Part shown: positions 1-9,130 of the stretch, piece by piece
Position numbering within the stretch: the stretch's first letter is position 1
Layout: every line of letters starts with the position of its first letter
Assembly: GCF_001659725.1 (NCBI RefSeq)
Contig: NZ_CP015922.1
Location: forward strand, 1,736,001 to 1,800,000
DNA length: 64,000 nucleotides
DNA from: Polynucleobacter wuianus
GTDB taxonomy: Bacteria; Pseudomonadota; Gammaproteobacteria; Burkholderiales; Burkholderiaceae
Reading direction: 5' to 3'
Notes under the pieces: model-generated
What the model saw: only the letters and a program-made list of their open reading frames with translations
Told to the model about the DNA's origin: nothing
Database searches by the model: none
Position numbers and translations under genes: made by a program

Positions 1-74
1 TTAGTCTATTGCGTTAATCTATTAGAATTGTTTTGGGACAGCATTTACTCAAAATAACGTATAGAAAATCGCCA

Positions 75-863
75 ATGAATACAAGAAATTCAGATCAAGC
101 ACGTGTTGCCGTTGTTACTGGTGGCGCTCGTGGTATTGGCTTGGCAATAGGCCAATGGTTTTTAGATCATGGATACCAGGTTGCTCTGTTAGATATTGAT
201 AAAAACACCCTTGACGCCACTATGAAAACTCTCGGCACTTCTCAGGATGTCATTGGTATTCACTGTGACGTCTCAAAGCCGGATGAAGTGGAATCTGCAT
301 CGCAAAAAGTACTCTCGGCATTTGGCCACGTCACTGCGTTGGTTAATAACGCAGGGGTTGCCGTTTTTAAACCAGTATTTGAAACTTCATTTGATGAGTG
401 GCGTACTGTCCTTGGTACTAATTTAGATGGTGCATTTATTTGCTCGCAAGTCTTTGGTCGTTTAATTGTGAAGAATGGTGGAGGGGCGATTGTGAATATT
501 GCCTCCATTTCTGGCTTAAGGGCGAGTACTCTCCGAGTCGCTTATGGCACCAGCAAGGCGGCACTCATTCAGCTGACCAAACAGTATGCGGTTGAATTAG
601 GAAATTCAAATGTGCGTGTGAATGTGATTGCACCTGGTCCGGTAGATACTGAAATGGCTAAATTAGTCCATAGTGTCGCCATTCGATCTGACTACTACGA
701 CACTATTCCCTTGGGTCGCTATGGCACACCAGAAGAAATGGCTAATACAGTTGGGTTCCTGTGTAGTAATGAAGCTGCCTTTATTAATGGCCAGGTCTTG
801 GCGGTCGATGGTGGATTTGAGGCTACAGGGGTTGGTTTGCCAACTTTACGCCGCAACTCCTAG
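75..863 (+). CDS. SDR family NAD(P)-dependent oxidoreductase
   Basis: A 262-residue short-chain dehydrogenase/reductase. The N-terminal nucleotide-binding motif TGGARGIG, the NNAG motif and the catalytic YGTSK (YxxxK) are all visible, and the protein ends in the usual GQVLAVDGG segment. An in-frame TTG lies upstream at 33, but the ATG at 75 gives the normal SDR N-terminus (VAVVTGG about 11 residues in). It is followed by TRAP transporter genes on the same strand after a gap of about 145 bp, so it probably oxidises or reduces the transported substrate or a derivative. The substrate cannot be read from sequence. Confidence 0.85.
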   Translation: MNTRNSDQARVAVVTGGARGIGLAIGQWFLDHGYQVALLDIDKNTLDATMKTLGTSQDVIGIHCDVSKPDEVESASQKVLSAFGHVTALVNNAGVAVFKPVFETSFDEWRTVLGTNLDGAFICSQVFGRLIVKNGGGAIVNIASISGLRASTLRVAYGTSKAALIQLTKQYAVELGNSNVRVNVIAPGPVDTEMAKLVHSVAIRSDYYDTIPLGRYGTPEEMANTVGFLCSNEAAFINGQVLAVDGGFEATGVGLPTLRRNS

Positions 864-1007
864 CCACCAGAATCAAGTGGATGTGGTGTTTTCCCTTGAT
901 TTATGACGCTTTATTAAAATCTAGCGGTATATTAAGCACCAGAATAAATGCCTAACGAATAGGCCGTTTTACCCGAGATGAATTAAAAATTATCCAATGG
1001 AGACAGT

Positions 1008-2021
1008 ATGACGTTTACAAGACGAGACTTTATTAAGCACGCTGGTATTGCAGCGCTACCCTTAGTAGCGGGCAATACCTTTGCACAGACTGCAGAATTT
1101 AATATGAAATTTGGCAGTAACTTGCCAGCAACTCATCCACTCAATATTCATGCCTACAAGATGGCATCGAAAATTAAGTTGGAAACAAAGGGGCGAGTCG
1201 ATATTCAAGTGTTCCCATATAACCAATTGGGTAATGACACAGATATGTTGTCGCAATTGCGTTCAGGAGCCTTAGACTTTATGACCTTATCACCATTGAT
1301 CTTGGGCTCATTAGTTCCTCAGGCTCAGATCAACGGTGTGGGCTTTGCTTTCAAAGACTACAAACAAGTTTGGGCTGCAATGGATGGTGAATTGGGCGCT
1401 TATGTACGCCGTCAAATTGCCAACACGGGTACGATTTTTGCCTTCGATAAGATTTGGGATAACGGCTATCGTGAGGTGACTAATAGCGTGCGCCCGATTA
1501 ATAAGCCAGATGATTTAAAAGGTATTAAATTGCGCACCCCTCCAGGCCCAATGTGGGTGTCTTTGTTTAAAGCGCTTGGTGCTGCTCCTACTCCATTGAA
1601 TTTTGCAGAGGTCTATTCAGCATTGCAATCTAAGGTAGTTGATGGACAAGAGAATCCATTGGCAATTATCTATACCGCTAAGTTGTATGAGGTGCAAAAG
1701 TATTGCTCTATGACTAACCATATGTGGGACGGTTATTGGTTTATGGGCAATAAGAAATTATTTGAACAGTTGCCACCTGACTTACAGGCTATCGTGACCC
1801 GTAACGTTGCCGAATCTGCAATCATGCAAAGAGCAGATGTACGCAAGATGAATGATGGTTTGCAGACAGACTTGAAAGCTAAGGGTATGGGAATTAATGA
1901 GACCAACCCAGATCCTTTCCGTGAAAAGTTAAGACAGGCTGGTTTCTATTCTGAGTGGAAAGCCAAATTTGGTGAAGAAGCTTGGTCATTGCTTGAGAAA
2001 TACACAGGCAAGCTAGCGTGA
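1008..2021 (+). CDS. TRAP transporter solute-binding protein, DctP family
   Basis: A 337-residue periplasmic binding protein of the DctP type. It starts with an RR-containing, Tat-like signal (RRDFIKHAG, then a hydrophobic stretch ending FAQ). The body has family signatures such as LKGIKLRTPPGP and the Asn/Glu-rich ligand segment VVDGQENPL. The start ATG follows a GGAGACAG ribosome-binding site. Its stop overlaps the start of the fused membrane subunit, as expected for a TRAP operon. The ligand is probably an organic acid but is not identifiable. Confidence 0.9.
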   Translation: MTFTRRDFIKHAGIAALPLVAGNTFAQTAEFNMKFGSNLPATHPLNIHAYKMASKIKLETKGRVDIQVFPYNQLGNDTDMLSQLRSGALDFMTLSPLILGSLVPQAQINGVGFAFKDYKQVWAAMDGELGAYVRRQIANTGTIFAFDKIWDNGYREVTNSVRPINKPDDLKGIKLRTPPGPMWVSLFKALGAAPTPLNFAEVYSALQSKVVDGQENPLAIIYTAKLYEVQKYCSMTNHMWDGYWFMGNKKLFEQLPPDLQAIVTRNVAESAIMQRADVRKMNDGLQTDLKAKGMGINETNPDPFREKLRQAGFYSEWKAKFGEEAWSLLEKYTGKLA

Positions 2022-3889
2022 GTTCTCCGTCTTTGATGAAAGAGGCCCCTTTACAGGGGCCTTTCGGTAAATACGCTTCATACCTTGAAACCATAGTTGC
2101 CACCATTGTTGAATGGGTGGCTGCTTGCTTGGTCTTAGCTTGTATCGGGATTTTATTTTCAGGGGTAGTGGGCCGTTATATTTTTAACTCACCACTCGTT
2201 TGGTCTGATGAATTGGCATCCATTTTGTTTTTATGGCTTGCCATGATTGGCTCAGTCATAGCCCTAAAGCGGGGTGAGCATATGCGGATGACGGCTTGCA
2301 TCAGCAAGCTAAGCGATCAAAGAAAAATGTATTTTGAGACGCTCGGTGTTTTAGCCTACTTTTTCTATTTGGCAATCATCATCAGGCCTGCCTATCATTT
2401 TGCGTTAGATGAGTTGATCGTAACGACACCATCATTGGAGATCTCCAATCTCTGGCGCGCAGCTGCCTTGCCAACCGGTGTAATGCTGATGATGTTCTTT
2501 TGTTTATTTCGTTTGGCCAGAATTGCAACCTTAAAGGTTGTCATTAATAGCGTACTTCTTTTGTTGGCAGTCTTTGCAGCTCTCTACTTTTCTTCGTCTG
2601 CATTTACGAGTCTTGGTAAATACAATTTACTCATCTTTTTTGTTGGTGTTGCTGGATTCAGTATTCTGGCTGGTGTGCCCATTGCTTTTGCATTTGGCTT
2701 AGGCACTGTTGCGTACTTAGGTTTAAGTACGCAAATGCCAATATCTGTTGTGATTGGCCGCATGGATGAAGCAATGTCCCACATGGTTCTGTTGGCCGTT
2801 CCTTTATTTGTCTTCCTCGGTCTCTTGATGGAAATGACTGGAATGGCCAGAGCCATGATTGCTTTTCTTGCGTCACTACTTGGGCATGTTCGTGGCGGGC
2901 TTTCTTATGTATTAGTAGGTGCCATGTATTTAGTGTCAGGCATCTCCGGCTCCAAAGCTGCAGATATGGCAGCAATTGCGCCAGCGCTCTTTCCCGAGAT
3001 GAAAAAGACTACTCCTCCAGGCGAGTTGGTCGCATTGTTAGCTGCCACTGGTGCGCAAACAGAGACAATTCCGCCGAGCTTGGTGCTCATTACGATTGGT
3101 TCAGTAACTGGCGTTTCAATTGCTGCCTTGTTTACTGGAGGCATGCTGCCAGCACTTATCTTGGCATTGATTTTGTGTATTTTGGTATGGTGGCGTAATC
3201 GTCATGTTCAGATCGCTCAAGTAGCCCGTCCAAAACCAATTGAAGTGATGAAGTTGTGCTTAGTTGCTTTACCGGCGCTGGCTTTGCCATTTGTGATTCG
3301 TGCTGCTGTTGTAGAGGGTGTTGCTACTGCCACTGAGGTATCTACGATCGGTATCGTTTACGGTTTGATTTGCGGAGTCATTATTTACCGCCAATTTGAT
3401 ATCAAACGTATCGTACCAATGTTGATTGATACCGCATCTTTATCTGGCGCAATCCTCCTAATTATTGGCGCTGCAACTGGTATGGCTTGGGGTCTGACTC
3501 AGTCTGGCTTCTCTCAGGTAGTTGCCCAGATCATGACTGATCTCAATGGTGGGCCAAACTTATTCCTACTAATTTCCATCATCGTATTTGTTGTACTGGG
3601 ATCTGTACTTGAAGGCATCCCTGCAATTGTTCTATTTGGACCACTTTTATTTCCCGTAGCGCGTCAACTAGGAATAAACGAAGTGCACTATTCCATGGTG
3701 GTAATTCTGTCCATGGGTATTGGCCTCTTTGCACCGCCATTAGGCGTTGGATATTACGCTGCCTGCGCGATTGGTAAGGTCAATCCTGATGAAGGGGTTA
3801 AACCCATTATTGGCTACTTAGTGGCTTTAGTGATTGGTACTTTGATTGTTGCATTTGTACCTTGGATTTCAACCGGTTTTCTGTCATAA
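2018..3889 (+). CDS. TRAP transporter fused small and large permease (DctQM)
   Basis: A 623-residue inner-membrane protein. The first ~170 residues match the four-helix DctQ small subunit (WSDELASILFLWLAMIG). The remainder is the multi-helix DctM large subunit (VPLFVFLGLLMEMTG, SGISGSKAADMAAIAPALFPEM, GLFAPPLGVGYYAAC). The GTG start overlaps the dctP stop (GTGA), which suggests translational coupling. Fusion of Q and M is common in TRAP systems. It transports the DctP-bound acid with sodium or proton symport. Confidence 0.9.
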   Translation: MSSPSLMKEAPLQGPFGKYASYLETIVATIVEWVAACLVLACIGILFSGVVGRYIFNSPLVWSDELASILFLWLAMIGSVIALKRGEHMRMTACISKLSDQRKMYFETLGVLAYFFYLAIIIRPAYHFALDELIVTTPSLEISNLWRAAALPTGVMLMMFFCLFRLARIATLKVVINSVLLLLAVFAALYFSSSAFTSLGKYNLLIFFVGVAGFSILAGVPIAFAFGLGTVAYLGLSTQMPISVVIGRMDEAMSHMVLLAVPLFVFLGLLMEMTGMARAMIAFLASLLGHVRGGLSYVLVGAMYLVSGISGSKAADMAAIAPALFPEMKKTTPPGELVALLAATGAQTETIPPSLVLITIGSVTGVSIAALFTGGMLPALILALILCILVWWRNRHVQIAQVARPKPIEVMKLCLVALPALALPFVIRAAVVEGVATATEVSTIGIVYGLICGVIIYRQFDIKRIVPMLIDTASLSGAILLIIGAATGMAWGLTQSGFSQVVAQIMTDLNGGPNLFLLISIIVFVVLGSVLEGIPAIVLFGPLLFPVARQLGINEVHYSMVVILSMGIGLFAPPLGVGYYAACAIGKVNPDEGVKPIIGYLVALVIGTLIVAFVPWISTGFLS

Positions 3890-3915
3890 CGATTCACAAT
3901 AATTTGGAGACAAGC

Positions 3916-4404
3916 ATGAAAACACTGTTTGGTATTAAAAAATTATTTGCTGTTTTGATTTTTGGCTTTGCGTCCGCAAATATTTATGCGCAAGCGACTG
4001 CAAAAGACTTTGTGATCGTTAAACCTGATCAAGTTGTTTGGGGTGATCTGCCTGCAGGAGTAAAGACGGCAGTTTTATATGGCGACCCCAATAAACCTGG
4101 AATGTATGTGGTGCGTAATATCTTTCCAGAGGGAGTCATGAGTTCGCCCCATTTTCATACTCAAGATCGTTTTGTAACGGTGATCAAAGGAACTTGGTAT
4201 GCAGGCACTGATGCAAGTTGGGATCCTGCTACGACGGTTGGTTTACCAGCGGGCAGTATGATGTTTCACCCAGCGGGCGTTGTGCATTTTGATGGCGCTA
4301 TCGAAGGGGCGACCGAGATTCAAATTATTGGCATGGGTCCCGTGAGCACAACTCCGGTTTATCCAGACGCACCTCGCTTTGGTCGGCCCCGTAAGTTAAA
4401 CTAA
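3916..4404 (+). CDS. Secreted cupin-domain protein
   Basis: 162 residues. A signal peptide (hydrophobic segment ending in IYAQA) precedes a single cupin barrel with a metal-ligand-like motif PHFHTQDRF and a second motif HPAGVVHFDG. The in-frame upstream start at 3862 overlaps the TRAP gene; the ATG at 3916 has a good GGAGACAAGC ribosome-binding site and gives a proper signal peptide. It is 26 bp after the permease stop, so it is likely the last gene of the SDR/TRAP operon. The function of such periplasmic cupins is unknown; an isomerase or ligand-binding role is possible. Confidence 0.8.
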   Translation: MKTLFGIKKLFAVLIFGFASANIYAQATAKDFVIVKPDQVVWGDLPAGVKTAVLYGDPNKPGMYVVRNIFPEGVMSSPHFHTQDRFVTVIKGTWYAGTDASWDPATTVGLPAGSMMFHPAGVVHFDGAIEGATEIQIIGMGPVSTTPVYPDAPRFGRPRKLN

Positions 4405-4418
4405 GTTTTTACTAGCCA

Positions 4419-4450
4419 AAAAAACCCCCAGATCAATGTCTGGGGTTTTT
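4419..4450. terminator. Bidirectional intrinsic terminator
   Basis: Stem CCCCAGA (4426-4432) pairs with TCTGGGG (4439-4445) around a 6-nt loop, flanked by an A-run on the left and a T-run on the right. It can end transcription of the cupin gene on + and ahpF on -. Confidence 0.85.
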
Positions 4451-4466
4451 GTTTGTAGAGTTAATG

Positions 4467-6047
4467 TTAAGCAGCAATCTTACTTGGTTCTTCTTCACTT
4501 ACAGAGTGGCGGATTAGATAGTCAAATGCTCCCAGAGAAGCTTTGGCACCTTCGCCCATAGCGATGATGATTTGCTTATAAGGAACTGTGGTGCAGTCAC
4601 CTGCGGCAAATACGCCGGGCAATGATGTCTCGCCTTTTGCATCGACGATGATTTCACCGCGAGGTGACAGGTCAATCGTACCTTTGAGCCATTCAGTATT
4701 TGGCAATAGACCAATCTGTACAAAGATGCCTTCAAGCTCAAGGGTGTGATCTGCTTTGGTGGTGCGATCTTCGTAACGCAGACTATTAACTTTACTGCCA
4801 TCACCCAAAACTTCTTTGGTTAACGCGCTCTTGATGACGGTCACATTTGGTAGGCTGAAAAGCTTCTTCTGCAACACTGCATCTGCGCGCAATTGGCTGT
4901 CAAATTCGATTAAAGTCACATGACTTACGACGCCAGCCAAATCAATCGCAGCTTCAACACCGGAATTGCCGCCACCAATCACAGCAACACGCTTGCCTTT
5001 AAACAAGGGGCCGTCACAGTGTGGGCAGTAGGCAACGCCTTTATTGCGGTACTCTTGCTCGCCGGGAACATTCATCTCCCTCCAGCGGGCACCAGTGCTG
5101 ATAATGACAGACTTGCTCTTTAATTTAGCGCCATTGGCCATTTCGACTTCAATTCCATGGCTTGTCTTTTTCAGAGCGTTAGCGCGCTGCAAGTTCATGA
5201 TGTCAACTTCATAGTCTTTTACATGTTGCTCTAGGGCTTGAACCAGTTTTGGTCCTTCAGTATGAGAAACGGAGATGAAGTTTTCAATGCCCAAGGTATC
5301 CATGACTTGGCCGCCAAAGCGCTCAGCAACAATACCGGTACGAATGCCTTTGCGGGCAGCATAAATCGCAGCAGCAGAGCCTGCAGGGCCGCCGCCAATG
5401 ACTAAGACATCAAAGTCTTCTTTGGCATTGAGTTTTGCCGCCTCTTCTTCGGCACTGCCGGTATCGAGTTTGGCAATAATCTCTTCTGCACCCATACGGC
5501 CTTGACCAAACACTTCGCCATTGAGAATGACGGTTGGAACCGCCATGATTTGATATTGATCAACTAGGTTCTGGTAGAGGGCGCCATCAATCATTTCATG
5601 TTCAACATTTGGATTGATTGCTGCCATCAAGTTCAGGGCCTGAACAACATCAGGGCAGTTGTGGCATGACAAGGAAATAAAAGTCTGGAAATGGAACTTG
5701 CCGTCGAGTTTGCGAATGCGCGCAAGAATGTCTTCTTCCACTTTTGGTGGGTAACCACTAGCCTGCAAGATTGCCAAGATGAAAGAAGTCATCTCGTGTC
5801 CCATGGGCAATCCTGCAAAAGTAATACGTGCTTCTTCACCAGTTTTGCTAACGGTAAAGCTCGGTACATTTTTCGCCTGACCATCAGTCTTAACGGTGAG
5901 TTTGTCAGTCTGTTCGGCGACTTCGTTCAAGAGCTCAAGCATCTGTGCAGAAGCAGGGCTGCCATCTACGCTGGCTGTCAGAGTAATGGGGGCGGCGATC
6001 TTCTCGAAGTATGCTTTTAATTGGGTTTTGATATTGCTATCTAACAT
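4467..6047 (-). CDS. ahpF: Alkyl hydroperoxide reductase subunit F
   Basis: 526 residues, the usual AhpF length. The N-terminal thioredoxin-like pair of domains carries the redox motif SCHNCPDV. The C-terminal thioredoxin-reductase-like domain has an FAD motif (VIGGGPAGSAAAIYAARKG), the active-site CPHC disulfide and an NAD motif (VIGGGNSGVEAAIDLAG). It passes electrons from NADH to AhpC to reduce peroxides. It lies 105 bp downstream of ahpC, and a 13-bp hairpin sits in the gap. The protein ends in IAA. Confidence 0.97.
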   Translation of the reverse strand: MLDSNIKTQLKAYFEKIAAPITLTASVDGSPASAQMLELLNEVAEQTDKLTVKTDGQAKNVPSFTVSKTGEEARITFAGLPMGHEMTSFILAILQASGYPPKVEEDILARIRKLDGKFHFQTFISLSCHNCPDVVQALNLMAAINPNVEHEMIDGALYQNLVDQYQIMAVPTVILNGEVFGQGRMGAEEIIAKLDTGSAEEEAAKLNAKEDFDVLVIGGGPAGSAAAIYAARKGIRTGIVAERFGGQVMDTLGIENFISVSHTEGPKLVQALEQHVKDYEVDIMNLQRANALKKTSHGIEVEMANGAKLKSKSVIISTGARWREMNVPGEQEYRNKGVAYCPHCDGPLFKGKRVAVIGGGNSGVEAAIDLAGVVSHVTLIEFDSQLRADAVLQKKLFSLPNVTVIKSALTKEVLGDGSKVNSLRYEDRTTKADHTLELEGIFVQIGLLPNTEWLKGTIDLSPRGEIIVDAKGETSLPGVFAAGDCTTVPYKQIIIAMGEGAKASLGAFDYLIRHSVSEEEPSKIAA

Positions 6048-6105
6048 CTTGAAATCCTTTATTTCTATTTCAGTGAGTCTATTGGGCAGGATCTTGAGAC
6101 CCTCT

Positions 6106-6135
6106 CCAATAGACTCTCCGCAGAGAGTCTATTGG
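6106..6135. repeat. 13-bp perfect hairpin between ahpC and ahpF
   Basis: Arms CCAATAGACTCTC (6106-6118) and GAGAGTCTATTGG (6123-6135) around a CGCA loop. A third partial copy, GAGTCTATTGG, lies at 6075-6085. No T-run follows on the minus strand, so it is unlikely to be a simple terminator. It may stabilise ahpC mRNA or attenuate ahpF. Confidence 0.8.
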
Positions 6136-6152
6136 TTATAGATTAGGATCGA

Positions 6153-6716
6153 TTAGATCTTGCCTACGAGGTCCAAAGATGGAGTCAAAGTTGCTGCGCC
6201 TTCTTTCCATTTCGCTGGGCAAACTTCACCTGGGTGAGCTGCTGTGTATTGAGCAGCTTTGAGCTTGCGCAATGTCTCAGAAACGTCACGTGCGATTTCA
6301 TTGGAATGAATTTCTGCAGTTTTGATAATGCCCTCTGGATTGATAACGAATGTGCCACGCAATGCCAAACCAGCTTCGGGGATATGAACGCCGAAAGCGT
6401 TTGTCAATGTATGTGTTGGATCGCCAACCAGTGGAAACTTTGCCTTACCAACTGCTGGTGAAGTTTCGTGCCAAACTTTGTGTGAGAAGTGTGTATCAGT
6501 TGTCACGATATACACTTCAGCACCTAATTTTTGGAACTCCGCATAGTTCTCTGCTGCATCTTCAATTTCTGTTGGGCAGTTAAAAGTAAATGCTGCTGGC
6601 ATGAAAATCAAAACTGACCAATGGCCTTTGAGGCTTTCTTCAGTAATGGTTACAAACTTGCCATTGTGGAAAGCTTCAGTTTTGAATGGTGCTACTGCTG
6701 TATTGATAATAGACAT
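6153..6716 (-). CDS. ahpC: Alkyl hydroperoxide reductase subunit C (peroxiredoxin)
   Basis: 187 residues, the typical length for a 2-Cys peroxiredoxin of the AhpC group. The peroxidatic cysteine is in FTFNCPTE and the resolving cysteine in GEVCPAKW. Family segments WSVLIFMPAAFTFNCPTEI, TDTHFSHKVWH and RGTFVINPEG are present. It reduces H2O2 and organic peroxides with AhpF as the electron donor. An AGGAGC ribosome-binding site sits just upstream of the ATG, and a palindrome-rich promoter region precedes it. Confidence 0.97.
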   Translation of the reverse strand: MSIINTAVAPFKTEAFHNGKFVTITEESLKGHWSVLIFMPAAFTFNCPTEIEDAAENYAEFQKLGAEVYIVTTDTHFSHKVWHETSPAVGKAKFPLVGDPTHTLTNAFGVHIPEAGLALRGTFVINPEGIIKTAEIHSNEIARDVSETLRKLKAAQYTAAHPGEVCPAKWKEGAATLTPSLDLVGKI

Positions 6717-6779
6717 GGTGCTCCTTTTGTTAAATAAATTGGGTTAATCAAACAAGGAATGCTTTGATAACGGAATCCA

Positions 6780-6850
6780 TTCTAGGGACTATTTATTTAT
6801 TTGTATAATGAATAATATCGATATAAATCATCGATTTATTCGATAATTAA
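6780..6850. promoter_or_regulatory. ahpC upstream region with repeated ATCGAT half-sites
   Basis: The intergenic region between ahpC (-) and the lipoprotein gene (+) is very A/T rich. It carries ATCGAT at 6817-6822 and 6830-6835 and TTCGAT at 6839-6844. These could be operator half-sites for a peroxide regulator. A canonical OxyR site (ATAG-N7-CTAT repeats) is not clearly present, so the regulator is open. Confidence 0.35.
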
Positions 6851-6932
6851 AAGAGGCCATAACCAAAGCTGGGATAATGGCGTTTTAGGTGCTTTATTGG
6901 CGCTTTCCAGGCTTTAGACAAGAACATTATTT

Positions 6933-7580
6933 ATGCCAAATTTACTTAAGCAATTTTCTCGGTTGTTCGCCGTTATTTTATTTGGAGGACTCCTTACCGC
7001 TTGTCAATCCACCGGTAAAGACGGCAAACCCCTGACTGAGGCGGAAATCTTACAAAAGCGCCAAGCCACCATTCAAATGGCTAAGACTGGCCTTGATACT
7101 TTGATCAAACAGAATCCTAAAATTAAACAGGATATCGAAAAGGCTCCTGGCTATGCAGTCTTTAGCACCACCAATGTAAATGTGGTTTTAATTGTGGTGG
7201 CGCGTGGTGAGGGTGTGTTGTATGACAAGCGTCGTAAAGAGCCCGTCTTTATGCAGGCCCTCAAAACTGGCGAAGGTCTAGGCGCTGGCTATCAAGACCA
7301 ATATCAAATCGCAATTTTTAAAACGACTTCAGCAATCGATCAATTTTTGCTGACCTCAATCGATGGCCATCATGGCGGGATGGATGTGGATGCTAACTTT
7401 TCAGCAGGATCGGGTGGCACAATCCGATCCTTTAATCCAGATATCACTTTTTATACGGTTGGACTCTCAGGATATGATCTTCAGGCCAACTATGGTGGCA
7501 CGCTATATTTAGTGGATCAGCAACTCAACGATGCCGCTATGCTGAATAGCCTGCCGAAGAAGCCCGCCCCAGCAAAGTAA
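6933..7580 (+). CDS. Lipoprotein with YSC84/SYLF-like lipid-binding domain
   Basis: 215 residues with a lipoprotein signal peptide and lipobox LTAC (Cys24). The body contains segments typical of bacterial YSC84-related (SYLF) proteins: APGYAVFS, a glycine-rich GEGLGAGYQDQYQIAIFKT strand region, and a C-terminal GLSGYDLQANYGGTLY. The protein is probably anchored in the outer membrane facing the periplasm, and SYLF domains can bind lipids. It is monocistronic here. The family assignment is from pattern and not from a search. Confidence 0.65.
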   Translation: MPNLLKQFSRLFAVILFGGLLTACQSTGKDGKPLTEAEILQKRQATIQMAKTGLDTLIKQNPKIKQDIEKAPGYAVFSTTNVNVVLIVVARGEGVLYDKRRKEPVFMQALKTGEGLGAGYQDQYQIAIFKTTSAIDQFLLTSIDGHHGGMDVDANFSAGSGGTIRSFNPDITFYTVGLSGYDLQANYGGTLYLVDQQLNDAAMLNSLPKKPAPAK

Positions 7581-7695
7581 ACAGTTCTCGCTGGAATTTG
7601 CTGGCTCTACTGGTATTTCTCTATAGAAACACCCTAAAACCAGAGTAGATTGGCAGTGGTATCCATTGCGTATCTCTCACCAAAAAGGGGTTGTC

Positions 7696-8223
7696 ATGAG
7701 TAAAAGTCAGCAAAAAGTGGTTGATGCAAGTAAGGCTGTAGGCCGAATGGCCATAGAAAGCACACAAGCAATAGCGCAAATCAATCAAAAGGCTGCGCAA
7801 GATTTTGCTGGGCTTATTCAGAAGCGTGTATCTGAATTGATGAAAACCCAAGATCCTAAATCTGCATTCGATTATGTTCATTCTGAAGTTCTACAGGATG
7901 CCGCAAAAGAAGTGATGCATTATCAGCAGCAACTCATGGACGTTTTAAAGAGTGGCAATAAAGAGCTCGCCGAAATCGCTGAAGTGATGATCCAAGACTC
8001 AAAAACCGATTTAATTCATTTTGTAAATGACGCTACCAATAATGCACCAATTGGCAGTGAAGCTTATGTCTCGGTATTTAAGACATCATTTAACAATGCC
8101 TTGCAAAATTTTGAGCTGGTACGAGCGGCAATGGCTGATTCATTCGTGAACTTTGAAAAAAGTGTAGAGAGTGTGAGTAATTTGTCTGCCACCAAGAGTG
8201 CACCCAAAAAAAAGCCGAGTTAG
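7696..8223 (+). CDS. Phasin family protein
   Basis: 175 residues, strongly helical, without cysteine, and ending in a Lys-rich tail (APKKKPS). Features such as the repeated heptads, the central LMKTQDPKSAFDYVHSEVLQ and the alternating Ala/Gln/Asn pattern are typical of phasins, which coat polyhydroxyalkanoate granules. The ATG at 7696 follows AAAAAGGGGTTG and is preferred over the in-frame start at 7666. It is convergent with the deacetylase gene, with only 7 bp between stops. Confidence 0.75.
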   Translation: MSKSQQKVVDASKAVGRMAIESTQAIAQINQKAAQDFAGLIQKRVSELMKTQDPKSAFDYVHSEVLQDAAKEVMHYQQQLMDVLKSGNKELAEIAEVMIQDSKTDLIHFVNDATNNAPIGSEAYVSVFKTSFNNALQNFELVRAAMADSFVNFEKSVESVSNLSATKSAPKKKPS

Positions 8224-8230
8224 TTGGCGC

Positions 8231-9130
8231 TTAGTACTGCTGTTGAAAGTTCAAGGCGGTTTGAATGGTTTGGTAGTGAATCTCAACGGTAGATCCAATA
8301 TCTTTGCCATAACCGCCTGCCATTGAGAATGCAACGGGTATTTGTTTACCTAGTGCGTACTGAAAAACTGCCTCGTCTCGGAGTCGCATTCCCTCTTTAC
8401 TTATCTTAAGTCTTCCGAGTCGGTCACCCTCGTGAGGATCAGCACCAGCAAGATAAATCAAAAAGTCCGGTTTAAAGCGCTGGTTCAATTGCTCTAGAGA
8501 TTGAGCCAGAGCATCTAAATAGGTTTGATCATCGCAGCCATCGGCTAAACCAAGATCTAGATCGCTGAATTCCTTTTTAAATGGGAAATTATTTTCACCA
8601 TGTATCGACAGGGTAAAGATAGATGAATCATTTTGCAGAATCGATGCAGTGCCATTACCTTGATGCACATCTAGATCAATAATCGCTACTTTGAGCTTGG
8701 AGTGAATTTCTTTCTGGAGTGTGCGAGCAGCAATCGCAGAGTCGTTAAAGACACAAAACCCGCTACCTAGATTTCGATAGGCATGATGGGTCCCTCCTGC
8801 TAAGTTTCCAGAGACACCCTCTTTGATTGCAGTCTTCGCCGCAGCAATCGTAGCTCCCGCAGAGCGACGTGAGCGCTCCACCATTTTTTCACTCCACGGG
8901 AAACCAATTTCTTTTTGCTCGGCTGGGCTAAGCTTGCCTTCGATGATTTTCAGTAGATAACTTGGGTCATGCGCAAACAGTATTTGGGTATCTGAAGCAG
9001 GGGGCGCTTCCACTAATTCAAGATGGGGAAGCTTGCTAACTAAGTCACGTACGCGAGAATATTTTTCCATGGGGAAGCGGTGTCCCGCAGGAAGAGGTAG
9101 GACGAAGTGGTCTGAGTAGAAAGCTTTCAA
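8231..9130 (-). CDS. Histone-deacetylase-family protein
   Basis: 299 residues of the arginase/HDAC fold. The signature AIIDLDVHQGNGT supplies zinc ligands (Asp and His), GGTHHAYRNLG holds the active-site His pair, and AGADPHEGDRLG gives the third metal Asp. Bacterial members deacetylate small molecules or proteins. The start is a TTG at 9130 that overlaps the upstream gene's TGA (TTGA), so it depends on translational coupling with the DUF2237 gene. Confidence 0.88.
   Translation of the reverse strand: MKAFYSDHFVLPLPAGHRFPMEKYSRVRDLVSKLPHLELVEAPPASDTQILFAHDPSYLLKIIEGKLSPAEQKEIGFPWSEKMVERSRRSAGATIAAAKTAIKEGVSGNLAGGTHHAYRNLGSGFCVFNDSAIAARTLQKEIHSKLKVAIIDLDVHQGNGTASILQNDSSIFTLSIHGENNFPFKKEFSDLDLGLADGCDDQTYLDALAQSLEQLNQRFKPDFLIYLAGADPHEGDRLGRLKISKEGMRLRDEAVFQYALGKQIPVAFSMAGGYGKDIGSTVEIHYQTIQTALNFQQQY

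Noticed and set aside
6780..6850. Canonical OxyR site before ahpC
   Set aside because: Half-sites ATCGAT are present, but not the ATAG-N7-CTAT spacing; recorded only as a low-confidence region.
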